Below are positions 12,194-23,471 of a stretch of DNA of 64,000 nt, one piece after another (positions within the stretch are counted from its first letter, which is position 1; every line of letters starts with the position of its first letter). The stretch comes from Unio delphinus (lineage: Eukaryota; Mollusca; Bivalvia; Unionida; Unionidae): NCBI GenBank assembly GCA_029339505.1, contig JAQISU010000097.1:6415001-6479000 (forward strand), in the 5' to 3' direction. The notes beneath the pieces are model-generated. The model was given only the letters and a program-made list of their open reading frames with translations. It was not told the DNA's origin and did not search any database. The position numbers were made by a program, and so were the translations under genes.

Positions 12194-13054
12194 AGCTGCA
12201 ACCGTCTACTAGAGACATATGTGCAGCTTTTATAGACACCATATCGGTGTCCATTTAGTTCCTTCAGGGAGGGGAAGTATGCACTCCCTCCCCTTAGGGT
12301 TTGAGTGCTTAATTGCACCATATTTAGTCATTAACAGGCGTTCCCCTGAATTACTAAAAAGTAACTATCAAGGGAAATGGTAGCCTATAGGGTGGATAGG
12401 AATGGTACTACACACACCCACCCCTACTCTAAATACCAATCAAAGCAGCAGCAATGGTAGCAAAGGAGAGTTTTCTCACTTCGCTAGTAATGTACATGTC
12501 CGGAAGAGGCAAAGGCGGAAAGGTCCAGGTTAGGAAGCTCCAAGGCACTGCAATCGTCGTCCAACACGAAGAGGAGGCGAACGCACATCCGGACCCAATA
12601 CGAAGAAACCCGAGGCACACCCTAGGTGCTTGGCTAATTTACAACCTCATAGGACATGTACCAGAGTGTATGTGCTATATATGTTGTGTTATGCATTGTT
12701 TTGGTGTTATTTATTACGTTATATTTATTTGCAACATTATGTTGCGGGAACCTGATAGCCCTGGATTAAGACTACCTTATATTAGCTAATAGGGACATAT
12801 GTGCATGTACGTATGTGTGTGCTGTCCATGAGGTTGCATTCCCTTTAGACTTGTGACAATTTATCCAGTTGTACTAATGGATGTTCCTATTTGCCAATAA
12901 TGTGTAAGCCACCTATGCAATTGTGTCAAGAATATATAAGTTACTGAATTTTCAAAAACTTAACATTATATCAGTAAGTAAGTACAGGGTGTACTATATG
13001 AGTCGCCACCATCCTTTGGCCGGTGAAAAGCCCTTCTTTCGAGGGTGATTCACC
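12194..13054 (-). repeat. Structured module M3
   Basis: Arms: A AGCTGCA/TGCAGCT with inner GTCT/AGAC, B GACACC/GGTGTC, C GGGAGGGG/CCCTCCC, E CCCCTGA/TCAAGGG (one G-U on the minus strand), F GGGTGGAT/ACCCACCC (one G-U on the minus strand), G TAGCAA/TTCGCTA. It ends in a nested hairpin GGTGAA/TTCACC. The plus strand at 12495 opens an ORF beginning MSGRGKGGKV. It is nearly duplicated as M7. Confidence 0.85.
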
Positions 13055-14600
13055 CTATGAAAAAACAAAAAACCTACACTAATATGTCAGAGTGACTGCA
13101 TCAGTTGTTCAAGGTGGATTGTTCAAAGTTATTAATTTAGTTAGGTGTGCTCCGAAAGGTTCAAATCAATATTAGTGATGGTTAATCAAATGGAATTCTC
13201 GTACCAATCGAGATTATGAGAATTCAGCTTGTGATAACATGTAACAAGAAACAGATACATAGTATTCAGAATGATGAAAGAGAAAAGGGTCAACACCAGC
13301 TTCCCTGAGAAACTGATTGAGTGGATAAATACAGAGGTGTACTAGGCTGTACACATATATATCTCCAATCCAGGCTTGCCTTCAAGAGGAAAACCCGCAT
13401 CTCCGCTGTTCCACTGATCTTCCCCAAATCCCAAAGAGGTACAAAGGGAGGGAATAGATATATCACATTAACAACACAAGTACAACAATAACATTAACAA
13501 CACGAGTACAACAAACATGTAACAGTTATACTAATATTAAAAGTAATAATAACAATATTAGTAAGCAATCAAAACACGAATGAACGTCAGTAAAAACATT
13601 AAATAACAGCAACTTTAACATAACAATAGCAATGAAATGAAACAATTGTATTAATATCAACTTTCATAATAACAATATTAGTGAAACAATAATAAGTTGA
13701 ATACGAAGATAAACATAAACAGCAATAGTACATATTAGTATCATCTTCAGCAATAACAATATTAGTCAAGAACATGCATAACAAAAAGATCAAAATGAAC
13801 ATAAATACAAACAACTATACTAACATTAAGAGTAACAGGAACATAACAAGAATAAAAAGCCCTGAAAAGGGCTGTTGTATAATCCTTAAGAATCTGTAGT
13901 CCGTCCTCCACGTTTCCATCGTCCTCAAAGATAGCGCCATGGATTCCATTGATATTCTTAAGCTGTCCACACTTTGTATAAAGTTTTTATTGTTCTTTTT
14001 GAATATCAAGTGCCAATGACTTTGTTCTAACAGTTGGAAAGTGGTAAGTAGTGGTGTTAATTGTTTGGATACAGACTACAGTTTGAAATTAACACTCAAG
14101 CGGTATTCCCTGACAGGTCTATAATCCTAGATGAGTGTAAACTCGCTATCAGCGTATAAGTTCATGTAGAACTCAATATCGACATCCATCTTTTTTACAG
14201 TCCCATCAGGGTTACAGGCTATGTCAATGTTGTATGATCCTATTCTATAAATAGATTATGGCGGTGATCTCTGTAGAACACAATATTGAGTGAATGTAGA
14301 CTCGTGATAAACGTATAAGCTCATTATGAACTCAATATCGACACCCACCCATATCATGTATCAATCAGAGTCACAGGCCAATTTAAATTTCTTAAGTTAA
14401 ATAGTAATATTATAAGATGTATATGCCTATTCTATAAGTAATTTATAGCGGTAATCTCTGTGGAACACAATATTGAGTGAATGTAGACTCGTGATAAACG
14501 TATAAGTTCATTATGAACTCAGTATCGACACCCACTCATATCATGTATCGATCAGAGTCACAGGCCAGTTTAAATTCCCTTGCAGTTAAGTACATAGAGA
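13055..14600 (-). repeat. M3-linked segment: G-poor repeats, hairpins, relic ORF
   Basis: About 13440-13850 is a G-poor stretch with repeated AACAATATTAGT phrases. A minus-strand ORF at 13815-14009 (64 codons) runs through the histone-type stem-loop, so it is probably not a complete gene. About 14050-14240 and the pair 14250-14400/14440-14580 carry inverted arms such as ATATTGAGT/ACTCAATAT. The whole segment is repeated beside M7 (20600-22290), so it was duplicated together with the module. Confidence 0.7.
13858..13873 (-). terminator. Histone-type 3' stem-loop
   Basis: Minus strand AGCCCTTTTCAGGGCT. Stem and loop fit, but the ACCCA flank is replaced by TTTTTATTC and no clear purine element follows, so function is less certain. 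Duplicate of the one at 21292. Confidence 0.5.
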
Positions 14601-15322
14601 GTCAGTATTATATTTTGTGCATTAAGTTAGAGTTTATAAGAAAATCCATAATATTTGTAGTAGCTAATTGTATATTTGGCTGTTTTAAATTAATTAATTT
14701 TGGATATAACTTTGTTGTTTTATTTATTTTTAACTTTTTTTTAAGAATATTTCTATTTATTGTGTTATTAGAACATTTATTAAAAATGTGATCCAAATCT
14801 TCTACTTGGTTGCACATAAAGCAGTTAATATTATGGGGAAAAGGTCCTAAATATTTACCAAAACTGTTAGCCAGTTTTGTTTTTCCTACCATTATTATAT
14901 TCATTTTAATTTGTTGAGTTCTTGTTGTACCTAAAGGAATATTTTTCCTTTTAACTATTTTAATAATATTATATAGTAGCCTACCTTTAGGTGACAAATT
15001 CCAGTTTTGTTGCCATACACTATTAATCATGTCAGTAATAAATTTATATACTTCTGTATGGCTATACTGTACTGGTTCATAATGTAATTCATTAAGTTTT
15101 TCTTTTGCAATTTGATCTGCCAAATCATTTCCTTTTATATCTATGTGCGAGGGCACCCATAGAAAGTCTACTGTAATATTTTGAGTACTGAGTTTAGTTA
15201 TTTGATATTGTAATAAATGTAAGAAAAATTTTCGGCTGTTGGAGTTGTTTGTGTCGATAGTTTTAAGAACACTTAAGTTATATTGTTGTATCCATTTTAG
15301 TGCCTGGAGGATAGCCCAGAAC
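14600..15322 (-). mobile_element. 5'-truncated LINE: RNase H and tail fragment
   Basis: Minus-strand frame 14608-15156 keeps the ribonuclease H end and C-terminal zinc motif of the LINE found complete at 22.4-27.2 kb: MPSHIDIKGNDLADQIAKEK, then CFMCNQVEDLDHIFNKC. The RNase H similarity continues upstream in broken frames to about 15322, where it joins module M4 directly at the phrase AGCCCAGAACTCC. The copy flanks M3 as the longer copy flanks M7, so insertion preceded the segmental duplication. Confidence 0.85.
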
Positions 15323-15348
15323 TCCTGCTTGCTTAATGGGATTTTTAT

Positions 15349-16086
15349 AGATGTAACCGCCCACTAGGGGCATTTGTACATCTTTTATAGGTACCATGTC
15401 GGCACCCATTTAGGTGGGAGGGGTTGTTACTCCCTCCCTTAAAAGTGCTTAATTGCACTATAAATTAAGGCGTTCCCCTGAATTGCTAAAAAGTAACTAT
15501 CAGGGGAAATGAAAGCCTATATTGGGGGTGGGTAGGAATAGTACCCACACACACCCACCCCTATCATCCAATCGAGCTGTAAGGTAGCGAGGGGAAATGT
15601 TTCCTCATTTCGCTAGTAATTTAGTCTGGTGGAAGCGGCAAAGGCGGGAAAGGTCCAGGTCCAGGAGGCGCGGGCGACACAGCAGCACACACAGGCCACG
15701 CAAGGAGACAGACAGCAAGGCAACGAACGCAGCATACACCTGAAACAAAAGAGCCCTACTTATTTCAAATTTAGTCCAGTTTTACTAATGGACAAACCTA
15801 ACTTCCAATAATGTGTTAGCCACCTGTGCAATTACTCAAATATTAAAGTTGAAGAATTGTTATTTAACATCCTGTTGTTCTAAAAATCTAGTACATAAGT
15901 GTACATCATTTAAGTCCCTAACAATTTAGAAAATTAAAATGTCTAAACGACACATAATAGTGTAGTCAATGGTAGTTTGTTTTTAGTTATAAATTTTGCT
16001 GGAGGTACCAAAAATAAGTCATATCAGCTTTTTAGGGCCACGGAATAGTTATTCAAAGAGGGGTACTCGTAACCAAATGAGTCCCC
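15349..16086 (-). repeat. Structured module M4 (full core)
   Basis: Arms: A AGATGTA/TACATCT, B GGTACC/GGCACC (A-C on plus, G-U on minus), C GGGAGGG/CCCTCCC, E CCCCTGA/TCAGGGG, F with inner GTAGG/CCCAC (again G-U only on minus), G TAGCGA/TCGCTA, J GGGGTACTC/GAGTCCCC. Joined on the left to the truncated LINE. Confidence 0.85.
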
Positions 16087-16091
16087 TATTA

Positions 16092-16584
16092 TTCAGGCAA
16101 GTGAAATGGCAATGTGAAAATCACATCTTGCTCCGCAGGCATCGTCTTCGGGGTGTAGTAGGTGGTAGCCACAGAGTTTCTCATGTGGCCTCCTGTTATC
16201 CCTGCTATCTGGCTAACTTGTATCTTCTACGCTGCTGAGCTCTGAGTTGTCGAAACGTTGTTTGCTCCACGTGTATCCCCTCCATTTTCGTCAAAGCAAT
16301 AGTGACGCCATTAAGCCTCGTGCTTGGACGTCCATCTTGGTTCTCCACGTGGCGCCATTTCTTGGTCAGCTTTGTATAGATTTTACAGCGGACTAACTTC
16401 TGGTGGCTGGTATCCTCAGTGGTGAAGTTAGCAGTAGAATTATCTCGATACTGCCCCTCCTTATTGCTCCTATGGGTGCCTTCTTTGGGTATCACTCCTA
16501 ATTGGCAATATTTATCCACTGGGTCCATGCTCACACTGGATAGCCGCTGTCCCGGTCCTGCCTGCTCGATGTTCACTGCCTGAA
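16092..16584 (-). ncRNA. Variable cassette, family beta
   Basis: Bounded by TTCAGGC (16092) and GCCTGAA (16578). Near-copies follow M12 and M13. The minus strand has an open frame of 159 codons (16205-16684) that begins inside M5 hairpins B and A and runs through the cassette. In the related copies the frame is interrupted (33098-33541 and 34129-34419 are shifted), so protein coding is doubtful. No domain recognised. Confidence 0.45.
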
Positions 16585-16623
16585 TGTGTGCCCAGAACTC
16601 CTGTACTGTAATGTAATTTTTAT

Positions 16624-17353
16624 AGATGTAGCCGCCCTCTAGGGGCATTTGTACATCTTTTATAGGTGCCATGTCGGCACCCATTTAGGTGGGAGGGGTT
16701 GTTATTCCCTCCCTTAAAAGTGCTTATGCACTATAAATTAAGGCGTTCCCCTGAATTACTAAAAAGTAACTATCAGGGGAAATGAAAGCCTATATTGGGG
16801 GTGGGTAGGAATAGTACCCACACACACCCACCCCTATCATCCAATCGAGCTGTAAGGTAGCGAGGGGAAATGTTTCCTCATTTCGCTAGTAATTTAGTGG
16901 AAGCGGCAAAGGCGGAAAAGGGCCCTGGTCCAGGAGGCGCGGGCGGCACAGCAACACACAGCAGAGCACGCAGGGAGACCGACAGCAAGGCAACGGACGC
17001 AGCCCACACCTGAAACGAAATAGCCCTACCTAAGTCAAATTCAGTCCAGTTTAACTAATGGACAGCTTAACATCCAATAGTGTGTTAGCCACCTTTGCAA
17101 TTAACCAAATAACAAAGTTGAAGAATTATTTATTTATCATCCTACCGCTCAAAAATTTCTAGTACATAGTGTACATAAATTAAGTCCCTAACCAATTTTG
17201 AAATTAATATGTCTATGCGACACATAAAAGTGTAGTCAATGGTAGTTTGATTTGGTTTTAAGTTTGTATGGAGGTACCAATAAAAGCCAAATTAATTTCT
17301 TAGGGCCACGGATAGTTGTTCAAAGAGGGGTACTCTTAACCAACTGAGTCCCC
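16624..17353 (-). repeat. Structured module M5 (full core)
   Basis: Arms: A AGATGTA/TACATCT with inner GCCC/GGGGC, B GGTGCC/GGCACC, E CCCCTGA/TCAGGGG, J GGGGTACTC/GAGTCCCC. J is followed on the plus strand not by a TTCAGGC cassette but by a histone-type stem-loop and the ORF pair at 17393-18491. Confidence 0.85.
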
Positions 17354-17375
17354 TATTAAATGGCAGCGATTGAAA

Positions 17376-17391
17376 AGCCCTAAAAAGGGCC
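17376..17391 (-). terminator. Histone-type 3' stem-loop
   Basis: Minus strand GGCCCTTTTTAGGGCT, with the terminal pair G-U. The stop codon of the 17393-17815 frame lies immediately before it. The ACCCA flank is absent. Confidence 0.5.
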
Positions 17392-17392
17392 G

Positions 17393-17815
17393 TTATTCCC
17401 CAGGGAAGGTGCCCTGGTTGTACTCAATGTCCGACAGAGTACTAGCTGTCCTGGTTTCCGCACGCCATGATTTCGGAAAGTCTAGTCCATGATGGTCAGC
17501 GAGATAGGCAGCAGCTTCAAACAGCTGGGACATTGGTCGACTGTTGTATACATCAGTGTATCGGTTTGACAACAATAATACCGCAAACTCCATTTGACCA
17601 CGTCTTGGTTTGTCAAGCCACAAAGCACGGTATCCGAGATGTTGGACTGCAGAAACAAAGTTATGTGCATGTTTTCCATTTGTTTCCAGTCTACGCATGT
17701 CAATGTCCCGGTATAGTGACCCGAGTAATTCTTTTCGGGGTTTTCTTTGGTAGGCGGACTGCTTTTGCTGGTATTTCTCAGTCACCCTCTGATGTAGTGG
17801 TATTGGCAGCGGCAA
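17393..17815 (-). CDS. Unknown accessory protein, C-terminal part
   Basis: A 140-codon frame ending one base before a histone-type stem-loop. It contains segments such as HAHNFVSAVQHLGYRALWLD and FEAAAYLADHHGLDFPKSW with no family I recognise. The first residues (MPLPIPL) overlap the end of the next frame upstream (17778-18491) by 38 bp in another register. The likely explanation is one gene of about 350 residues broken by a one-base shift near 17790-17815, with the real start upstream. Confidence 0.45.
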   Translation of the reverse strand: MPLPIPLHQRVTEKYQQKQSAYQRKPRKELLGSLYRDIDMRRLETNGKHAHNFVSAVQHLGYRALWLDKPRRGQMEFAVLLLSNRYTDVYNSRPMSQLFEAAAYLADHHGLDFPKSWRAETRTASTLSDIEYNQGTFPGE

Positions 17816-18491
17816 CCATTTCCCGTATTCCCGCCATAGTCACTGCTAAATCTGGCAGGGGGGGTTCAGGGGTGGAAGAAAATGGCAAATTCTTCCCTCC
17901 CTTTTTCCCCTTTCCTTTACGTTGCGGGGCTGGTGATGGTGGTGGTGGTGGTGTCGCAGGAGCCGATATAACCATTGGAGAAGTCGCCACCTCCGCTGTC
18001 TCTTTGTAGGTGAGCTCCTGTATTTGTTTGGATAGAATTTCTATCTGTTGCTGTAATGCTCTATTAGAGTCCAATAGTACAGTATGGCGACTCTGTGGAA
18101 CAGCAACTGCAGTAGTAGGGGTGGGTGGACAGCGTGGTATCTCGGTTTCCCGCCTTCGCTGTCTTCTTCCCGGTTGTCCTCTGTACTTCCCTCTTGTATA
18201 CGCTTCACTACTTGTTTTTTCCCAAATAAGCAGCAAGGTTGTTCTTTTACCTGCTGCTCTAAGGCTCCAATTACTGGCCTTGAGATGCCCTAGGCTAGTA
18301 ATAGCACTAAGGGCCATCTCAGGGATGATATCCATCGCTAGCGTCATTTCTGTATTTGCTGTGTTCAGCTTGCTTCGTTCACTGCGACTGAATGCCAGAA
18401 CTCCTTCTTCTTCTTTAATGAGTTTTTTATAGATATAACCGCCCACTAGGGGCATTTGTATATCTTTTATAGCCACCCTGACGGTGGCCAT
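17778..18491 (-). CDS. Unknown accessory protein, N-terminal part
   Basis: 237 codons. The first 22 or so residues (MATVRVAIKDIQ...) are read through hairpins B and A of M6 and may not be translated. Coding-like features begin about residue 30. Residues 150-180 form a coiled coil (LQQQIEILSKQIQEL), followed by a Pro-rich and Lys/Gly-rich linker (PPPPPSPAPQRKGKGKKGGK). No known family. It probably continues into the 17393-17815 frame after a shift. Confidence 0.45.
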   Translation of the reverse strand: MATVRVAIKDIQMPLVGGYIYKKLIKEEEGVLAFSRSERSKLNTANTEMTLAMDIIPEMALSAITSLGHLKASNWSLRAAGKRTTLLLIWEKTSSEAYTRGKYRGQPGRRQRRRETEIPRCPPTPTTAVAVPQSRHTVLLDSNRALQQQIEILSKQIQELTYKETAEVATSPMVISAPATPPPPPSPAPQRKGKGKKGGKNLPFSSTPEPPLPDLAVTMAGIREMVAAANTTTSEGD

Positions 18492-19186
18492 TTTAGGTCC
18501 TTTGGGGAGGGTCGCTACTCCCCCCCTCAGGATTTACAGTGCTTAATCGCACTATATTTTAAATAGGGCGTTCTCCCGAATTACTAAAAAGTAACTATCG
18601 GGAGAAATGAAGGCCCTTTGGGGTGGGTAGGAATAGTACCTACACACACCCACCCCTATCATCCAATCAAGCTGTAAACAAGGTAGCGAGGGGAAATGTT
18701 TCCTCATTTCGCTAGTAATTTTGATGAGCGGATACGGCAAAGGCGGAAAGGGTCCAGGTCCAGGAGGCGAGGTCGACACAGCAGCACACACCAGAGCACG
18801 CAGACAGCCAGACAGCACAGCAAAGGACGCAGCCCACACCTGAAACAACAAGGTCATACTAAAGGTCAAATTCAGTCCAGTTATACTAATGGACAAATAA
18901 CTTCCAATAATGTGTTAGCCACCTGTGCAATTATTCAAATATTTAAGTTGAAGAATTATTATTTACAGTCCTATCATTCGAATAAAACTAGTACATAAGC
19001 GTACATATAATAAGTCCCTAACAAATTTAGAGAATTAAAATGTCTAAGCGACATATAATAGTGTAGTCAATGTTAGGTATTTTTTGGTCTTAAGTTTGCT
19101 GGAGGCAATACCAATAAGGTCAAATTATCTTTTTAGGGCCACGGAAAGTTGTTCAAAGAGGGGTACTCGTAACCAAATGAGTCCCC
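18431..19186 (-). repeat. Structured module M6 (full core)
   Basis: Arms: A AGATATA/TATATCT, B GCCACC/GGTGGC, D AGTGC/GCACT, E CTCCCGA/TCGGGAG, F GGGTGGGT/ACCCACCC, G TAGCGA/TCGCTA, J GGGGTACTC/GAGTCCCC. Very close to M11. Confidence 0.85.
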
Positions 19187-19191
19187 TATTA

Positions 19192-19736
19192 TTCAGGCGA
19201 ATGAAAAGATAAATGGCAAATATCTTTTCGTTGTACTGCTTTATCCGAGTAGTCCGATGCTGGCGACACATCAGAAAACAGCTGTAATGGCATCAAAATG
19301 CTGGCTATCCAGGGTAGTATTTCACTGACTTGGTGATATCATCCTACGGCAGCCTGCGGGTTACTCAATACTTTGATATCACCAGTCAGCGCGCCCCAGG
19401 TCCGCCACATTGCTTAAATTTCCATGGCGGGTTGCAATGTGGTTCCAGTACTTCGATGTAGGAGCTGTCCACTTTCAGTGTCCGCCATTTTTCTTCACCA
19501 CGTGGGTATGGTGGGCTGCCCAGTTTCCATAAGTCGTCGTCGTCTGCCGCTTGTTAAAGAGGACTTATAACTTCTTCGAAATATTTCCGCTGTGTAGTCC
19601 ACCTCTCCACATCGTAATGTTTCTCTTCGTAGTACAGTGAGTTGATGCCGTGTTGAACCGTCCTTAGCTGTGAAGCCCGGGAAAATGTGCTTTCGCACCC
19701 GTCGTGACGTCATCAGGTCGCCAGCTCCAGAAAAGT
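19192..19736 (-). ncRNA. Variable cassette, family alpha
   Basis: Starts TTCAGGC at 19192; the closing GCCTGAA is missing because the segment joins M7 abruptly at 19737. It has the stem CCACATTGC/GCAATGTGG and a minus-strand GTGC-GAAA-GCAC tetraloop hairpin (19687-19698). Nearly identical to the cassette at 31565-32139. Confidence 0.5.
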
Positions 19737-19738
19737 CA

Positions 19739-20596
19739 GCCGTCTACTAGAGACATATGTGCAGCTTTTATAGACACCATATCGGTGTCCATTTAATTCC
19801 TTCAGGGAGGGGAAGTATGCACTCCCTCCCCTTAGGGTTTGAGTGCTTAATTGCACCATATTTCAGTCATTGACAGGCGTTCCCCTGAATTACTAAAAAG
19901 TAACTATCAAGGGAAATGGTAGCCTATAGGGTGGATAGGAATGGTACTACACACATCCACCCCTATTTTAAATTCCAATCGTAGCAGCATTAGAGGTAGC
20001 AAAGGAGAATTTTCTCACTTCGCTAGTAATGTCATGTCCGGAAGCGGCAAAGGCGGAAAGGTCCAGGTCAGGAAGATCCAAGGCTCTGCAATCGTCGTCC
20101 AACACGAAGAGGAGGCGAACGCACACCCGGACCCCAATACTAAGAAACACGAGGCACACCGTAGGTGCTTGGCTACTTTACAACCTCATAGGACATGTAT
20201 CAGAGTGTATGTGCTATATAGTTGTGTTATGCATTGTTTTGGTGTTATTTATTGTGTTACATTTATTTGCAACATTGTGTTGCGGGAACCTGATAGTCCT
20301 GGATTAAGACTACCTTATATTAGCTAAAATGGACATATGTGTATGTACGCATATGTGTGCTGTCCATGAGGTTGCATTCCCTTTGACTTGTTTCAATTAA
20401 TCCAGTTGTACTAATGGATGCTCCTACTCGCCAATAATGTGTAAGCCACCTATGCAATTGTGTCGAAACTATATAAGTTACTGAATTTTCAAAAAACTTA
20501 ACACTATATCAGTAAGTAAGTACAGGGTGTACTATATGAGTCGCCACCATCCTACTTTGGCCGGCGAAAACACCCTTCTTTCGAGGGTGATTCACC
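19739..20596 (-). repeat. Structured module M7 (5' arm of A lost)
   Basis: Near-copy of M3. Hairpin F is GGGTGGAT/ATCCACCC, fully paired, where M3 keeps the intermediate G-U. Plus-strand ORF at 20029 begins MSCPEAAKAE; in another frame ATGTCCGGAAGCGGC encodes MSGSGKGGKV. Terminal hairpin CACCCT/AGGGTG. Confidence 0.85.
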
Positions 20597-22440
20597 CTAT
20601 GAAAAAACAAAAAACCTATACTAATATGTCAGAGTGACTGTGTCAGTTGTTCAAGGTGGATTGTTCAAAGTTGTTAATTTGATTAGGTGTGCTCCGAAAG
20701 GTTCAAATCAATATTGATGTTGGTTTATCAAATGGAATTCTCGTACCAATCGAGATTATGAGAATTCATCTTGTGATAACATGTAACAAGCAACTGATAC
20801 ATAGTATTCAGAATGAGGAAAGAGAAAAGGGTCAACATCAGCTTCCCTGAGAAATTGATTGAGTGGATAAATACAGAGGTGTACTAGGCTGTACACATAT
20901 ATCTCCAATCCAGGCTTTCCCTCAAGAGGAAAACCCGCATCTCCGCTGTTCCACTGATCTTCCCCAAATCCCAAAGAGGTACAAGGGGAGGGAATAGATA
21001 TATCACATTAACAACACAAACACGAGTACAACAAACATGCAACAGTTATACTAATATTAAAATTAATATTAACAATATTAGTAACAATCAAAACACGAAA
21101 AAGTCAGTAAAAACATTAAATAACAGCCACTTTAGCATAACATAATCAATTGTATTAGTATAAACTTTCATACTAACAATATTAGTGAAACAATAACAAT
21201 AACAATATTAATCAAGAACATGCATAGCAAGGAGCATAAATACAATAACTATACTAACATTAAGAGTAACAGGAACATAACAAGAATAAATAGCCCTGAA
21301 AAGGGCTGTTGTACAATCCTATGAATCTGTAGTCCGTCCTCCACGTTTCCATTGTCGTCAAGGATAGCGCCATGAACTCCATTGATATTCCTATGCTGCC
21401 CACACTTTGTATAAAGTTTATTGTTCTTTTTGAATATCAAGTGCCATTGACTTTAGGTCCAACATTGGAAAGTGGTATGTAGTGATGTTAATGGTTTGAC
21501 TACAGACTACAGTTTAGAATTAACACTCAAGCGGTGATCCCTGACAGGTCTATAATCCAAGATGAGTGTAAACTCGCAGATGCGTACAAGTTCATAAGAA
21601 ACTCAATATCTACATCCATCTTTTTTAACAGTCCCATCAGGGTTACAGGCTATGTCAATTTTGTGTAATTATAATATATAAATAGCGGTGACCTCTGTAG
21701 AACACAATATTGAGCGAGTGTAGACTCGTAGGTACGTATAAGCGCATTATGAGCTCAATATCAACACCCACCCATATCATGCATCAATCAGAGTCACAGG
21801 CTAATTTAAGTACCTAAGAATGAGTTATGTTTATTTGTATGTTTACGATTTGTTATTGTTTGCCTAGAACCATTTTAAATAAGAATTTAAATTTGTGTTA
21901 ATTTTATGTTATTATACGGTATTTTAATTTATAATGAATTATGCCCGTAAGTAGTGATGTTAATAGTTTGACTACCTACTACAGTTTGAAATTAACACTC
22001 AAGCGGTGATCCCTGACAGGTCTATAATCCAAGATGAGTGTAAACTCGCAGATGCGTATAAGTTCGTAAGAAACTCAATATCTACATCCATCTTTTTTAA
22101 CAGTCCCATCAGGGTTACAGGCTATGTCAATTTTGTGGAATTCTAATATATACATAGCGGTGACCTCTGTAGAACACAATATTGAGCGAGTGTAGACTCG
22201 TAGATACGTATAAGCCCATTATGAGCTCAATATCGACACCCACCCATATCATGCATCAATCAGAGTCACAGGCTAATTTAAATACCTAAATAAATGAGTT
22301 ATGTTTATTTGTATGTTTACGATTTGTTATTGTTTGCCTAGAACCATTTTAAATAAGAATTTAAATTTGTGTTAATTTTATGTTATTATACGGTATTTTA
22401 GCAAGTACGCTTTTTATATTGTAGTATATGGTATTTCTAG
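20597..22440 (-). repeat. M7-linked segment with tandem hairpin units
   Basis: Duplicate of the segment beside M3. It includes a G-poor AACAATATTAGT stretch (about 21000-21240). Two tandem units of about 470 bp follow (21488-21957 and 21958-22430). Each has a first part with CACTCAAGCGGTGATCCCTG and a hairpin with arms ATATTGAGC/GCTCAATAT. In the M3 copy the same arms read ATATTGAGT/ACTCAATAT. No gene recognised. Confidence 0.7.
21292..21307 (-). terminator. Histone-type 3' stem-loop
   Basis: Minus strand AGCCCTTTTCAGGGCT, duplicate of the one at 13858, followed by ATTTATTCTTG. The flank is not canonical. Confidence 0.5.
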
Positions 22441-22467
22441 TGGTAGTAATTTATTTACTATTGTACA

Positions 22468-23388
22468 TTAAATTTTATGCATTAGGTTGGAATTTGTGAG
22501 GAAATCCATAATATGTGTAGTAACTAATTGCATATTTGATTGTTTTAGGTCAAGAAGTTTTGGATATAATTTAATTGTTTTACTTATTTTCAATTTATTT
22601 TTAAGGATATTTCTATATGTGATGTTATTAAGACATTTATTAAAAATATGATCCAAATCTTCTATTTGATTACACATAAAACAGTTAATATTGTGGGGGA
22701 ATGGTCCTAAGTATTTTCCGAAACTGTTAGCCAATTTCGTTTTTCCTACCATTATCCTTGTCATTTTAATTTGTTGAGTTCTTGTTTTACCTATAGGAGT
22801 AATTTTTCTTTTGACTGTTTTCATAATGTTATAAAGTACTCTCCCTTTTAGTGATATATTCCAGTTATGTTGCCACTTACTATTTATCATGTCAGAAATA
22901 AATTTGTATATTTCTGTATGACTGTACTGTATCTGTTTATAGGTCAATTCATTTAGTTTTTCTTTTGCTATTTGATCTGCCAAATCATTACCTTTTATAC
23001 CTATATGTGAGGGAACCCATAGGAAGTCTATTTCAGTATCTTGAGTACTAAGTTTACTTATTTGAAATTGTAATAAATATAGAAAAAGTTTTCTGCTGTT
23101 AGAGTTGTTTGTGCTAATAGTTTTTAGAACACTTAATGAATCACTAACAATTAGAAATTTTTTTGAGTTTAAGTTTGAGTGTTGTATCCGTTTTAATGCC
23201 TGAAGTATAGCCCAGAACTCCGCAGTATATATGGAGCAGTAATCTGGTAGTCGCATTCCTTGTTTAATATTAAACTCAGGAATAACCCATGATGCTGCTG
23301 TTCTTGCAGGGTCTAGTTTTTTTGATCCATCAGTGTATATTTTGACATAATTTTTATATTGAGTATTTAACTTTTCGTTGGCAATCAT
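22468..23388 (-). pseudogene. LINE ORF2 C-terminus: RNase H and zinc motif
   Basis: Ribonuclease H domain with acidic residues in YTDGSKKLDP (D), YTAEFWAILQAL (E) and IVSDSLSVL (D), and the late HIGIKGNDLADQIA motif (D). The C-terminus has CFMCNQIEDLDHIFNKC, a zinc-binding C-x2-C-x7-H-x4-C typical of these elements. It removes the RNA strand of the cDNA hybrid. Separated from the RT part by a frameshift near 23470. Confidence 0.85.
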
Positions 23389-23471
23389 TTTAAGATAGTG
23401 GGAGTCCTGTAATTTCTTTCCTTTGTCTTGTAAAGTGTTGTCTACTTTTATTGTTTTTAATCTCCATGGAA

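Noticed and set aside
16624..18491. Conserved peptide read through hairpins B and A (MATxxVAIKxxQMPLxGG)
   Set aside because: Residues change with every compensatory arm change, M1 has a frameshift, and M8, M9 and M15 lack the frame while keeping the hairpins. The structure explains the conservation better.
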